From the NCBI GenBank assembly GCA_007922195.1, contig ML681971.1:17285066-17349065 (forward strand): a DNA stretch of 64,000 nucleotides. Direction: 5' to 3'. The notes beneath the pieces were generated by a model, which made no database searches, was not told where the DNA came from, and saw only the letters and a list, made by a program, of their open reading frames with translations. The DNA comes from Podocnemis expansa. Lineage: Eukaryota; Chordata; Testudines; Podocnemididae. Shown here one piece after another: positions 63,153-64,000 of this stretch. Made by a program: the position numbers and the translations under genes. The number at the start of each line of letters is the position of its first letter. The stretch's first letter is position 1.

Positions 63153-64000
63153 CAGGCCAGGGAGGGAGGAGAGACAATAGAAAACACCCTCTTATGTAGA
63201 ACGTTTACTTTATTTAATTGGTATATAGTGATGATTTATTTCTCTTCTGACCATATGTCAAAAGAGAAACTAGTATCTCATCAGAGGACAATAAATAATG
63301 GTACTGTAAAAGGTACCATTTTCTCTGCCTTTATATCCAGTCCCTGGAGATAGTGGCGAGACCAGGTAGAAGATTCTCTTCAGAAATTAAATAAGAATAC
63401 GGGAGTATAGTCTGCTTAAAACAAAAGATTGGGGGTCATGACTACTGGAGTCTCTTTTTGTCTTGGGCACTCACAAACATTAAACCTTGAACAGATTGCT
63501 CGACTGCTTTGTGCTTCAATTTAGCTTCTTATTTAAAAGGAGTATGATAGTCTTCTGTTCCCTATGAGTGTTCAGAGGCATAGCAAGTAATTAAAGGATT
63601 TGCCAGCACTGTGTAAAGATTCCTGTTCTGTAAGTGGAGGGTATCAGTTGTAGTTCAGTAAATATAGCAGTGATTTGGCTTTTTTAATATCTCTAGTGTG
63701 TACCTTCAAGTAAACTGTACTTATAACACAATATATTATTTTCATATTGGCTTATAGAACGCTTGGAATAGTTTTAAATTGTTATCAAAAGGAGAGAACA
63801 CGTTGATGAAAATATTGCTTTTCACTGCTATTTCTAATGGTTGTGACCAAAATTAAAGAGAATTAATCCTGATGTTGGTTTAAGGGCAGTTAGCCTAATT
63901 GTTACTCACTCTTTGTGTAATGAACTAAATAGAAATATTTTTAACTATGTAACAAGAAGCTACAATGTATTGTCCTTCATTATTAGGAAAATTCCTACAA
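63153..64000. other. TMEM248: TMEM248 downstream intron or 3'UTR
   Basis: AT-rich, no repeat or coding region recognised. An AATAAA at 63290-63295 would serve as a poly(A) signal if the transcript ends in the read-through form. If the GTAAGT donor at 63120 is used, this is intron. Confidence 0.5.

Overview
This is a piece of a vertebrate nuclear genome, and most likely a turtle. The coding exons are close to their tetrapod orthologues. The repeats point to turtles: CR1 LINEs ending in the ATTCTATGATTCTATGA-type 3' end, many tRNA-headed SINEs of the cryptodiran turtle type (GGAGTCCTGTGGCACTTAAA), hAT-type non-autonomous DNA elements, a Tigger transposon, and DIRS-like elements with inverted termini. 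The species is inference; no database search was possible.

Two protein-coding genes lie in tandem on the + strand. RABGEF1 (Rabex-5, the Rab5 guanine nucleotide exchange factor) spans about 3.2-25.5 kb. All eight coding exons can be read (3227-3405, 4852-5018, 11279-11445, 13664-13745, 14797-14929, 15365-15456, 16439-16695, 23185-23583). They add up to 1476 nt, or 491 residues plus stop, the length I recall for the mammalian protein. D313, P317, Y354 and T357 of the Vps9 catalytic site fall at their expected numbers. TMEM248 follows: a CpG island and non-coding first exon near 31.8-32.2 kb, a 24-kb first intron, then coding exons at 56178-56336, 57093-57375, 58662-58812, 61184-61367 and 62976 onward. 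Its last codons may lie beyond the window. The human order KCTD7-RABGEF1-TMEM248-SBDS fits this layout.

Region by region: 1-3.2 kb is upstream sequence or RABGEF1 5' intron. 3.2-23.6 kb holds the RABGEF1 exons, with a long seventh intron carrying a 3-kb CR1 and a nearly complete Tigger. 23.6-25.5 kb is the likely RABGEF1 3'UTR. 25.5-31.7 kb is intergenic (SINEs, a GC-rich hAT element, a small DIRS-like relic). 31.8-32.5 kb is the TMEM248 promoter. 32.2-56.2 kb is a repeat-packed intron with nested CR1s, palindromic SINEs, paired hAT elements, a 5.3-kb DIRS-like element with inverted ends and an internal end-junction copy, and a solo LTR inside a hAT element. 56.2-64 kb holds the TMEM248 coding exons, with more hAT and SINE copies.

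The most interesting new observations are two unannotated, in-frame, phase 1-1 candidate cassette exons in RABGEF1 intron 2 (120 nt and 21 nt), SINE copies with a palindromic body that appear to insert as one unit, and the DIRS-like element with its diagnostic internal complementary region. I found no CRISPR array, operon or other prokaryote-type system.
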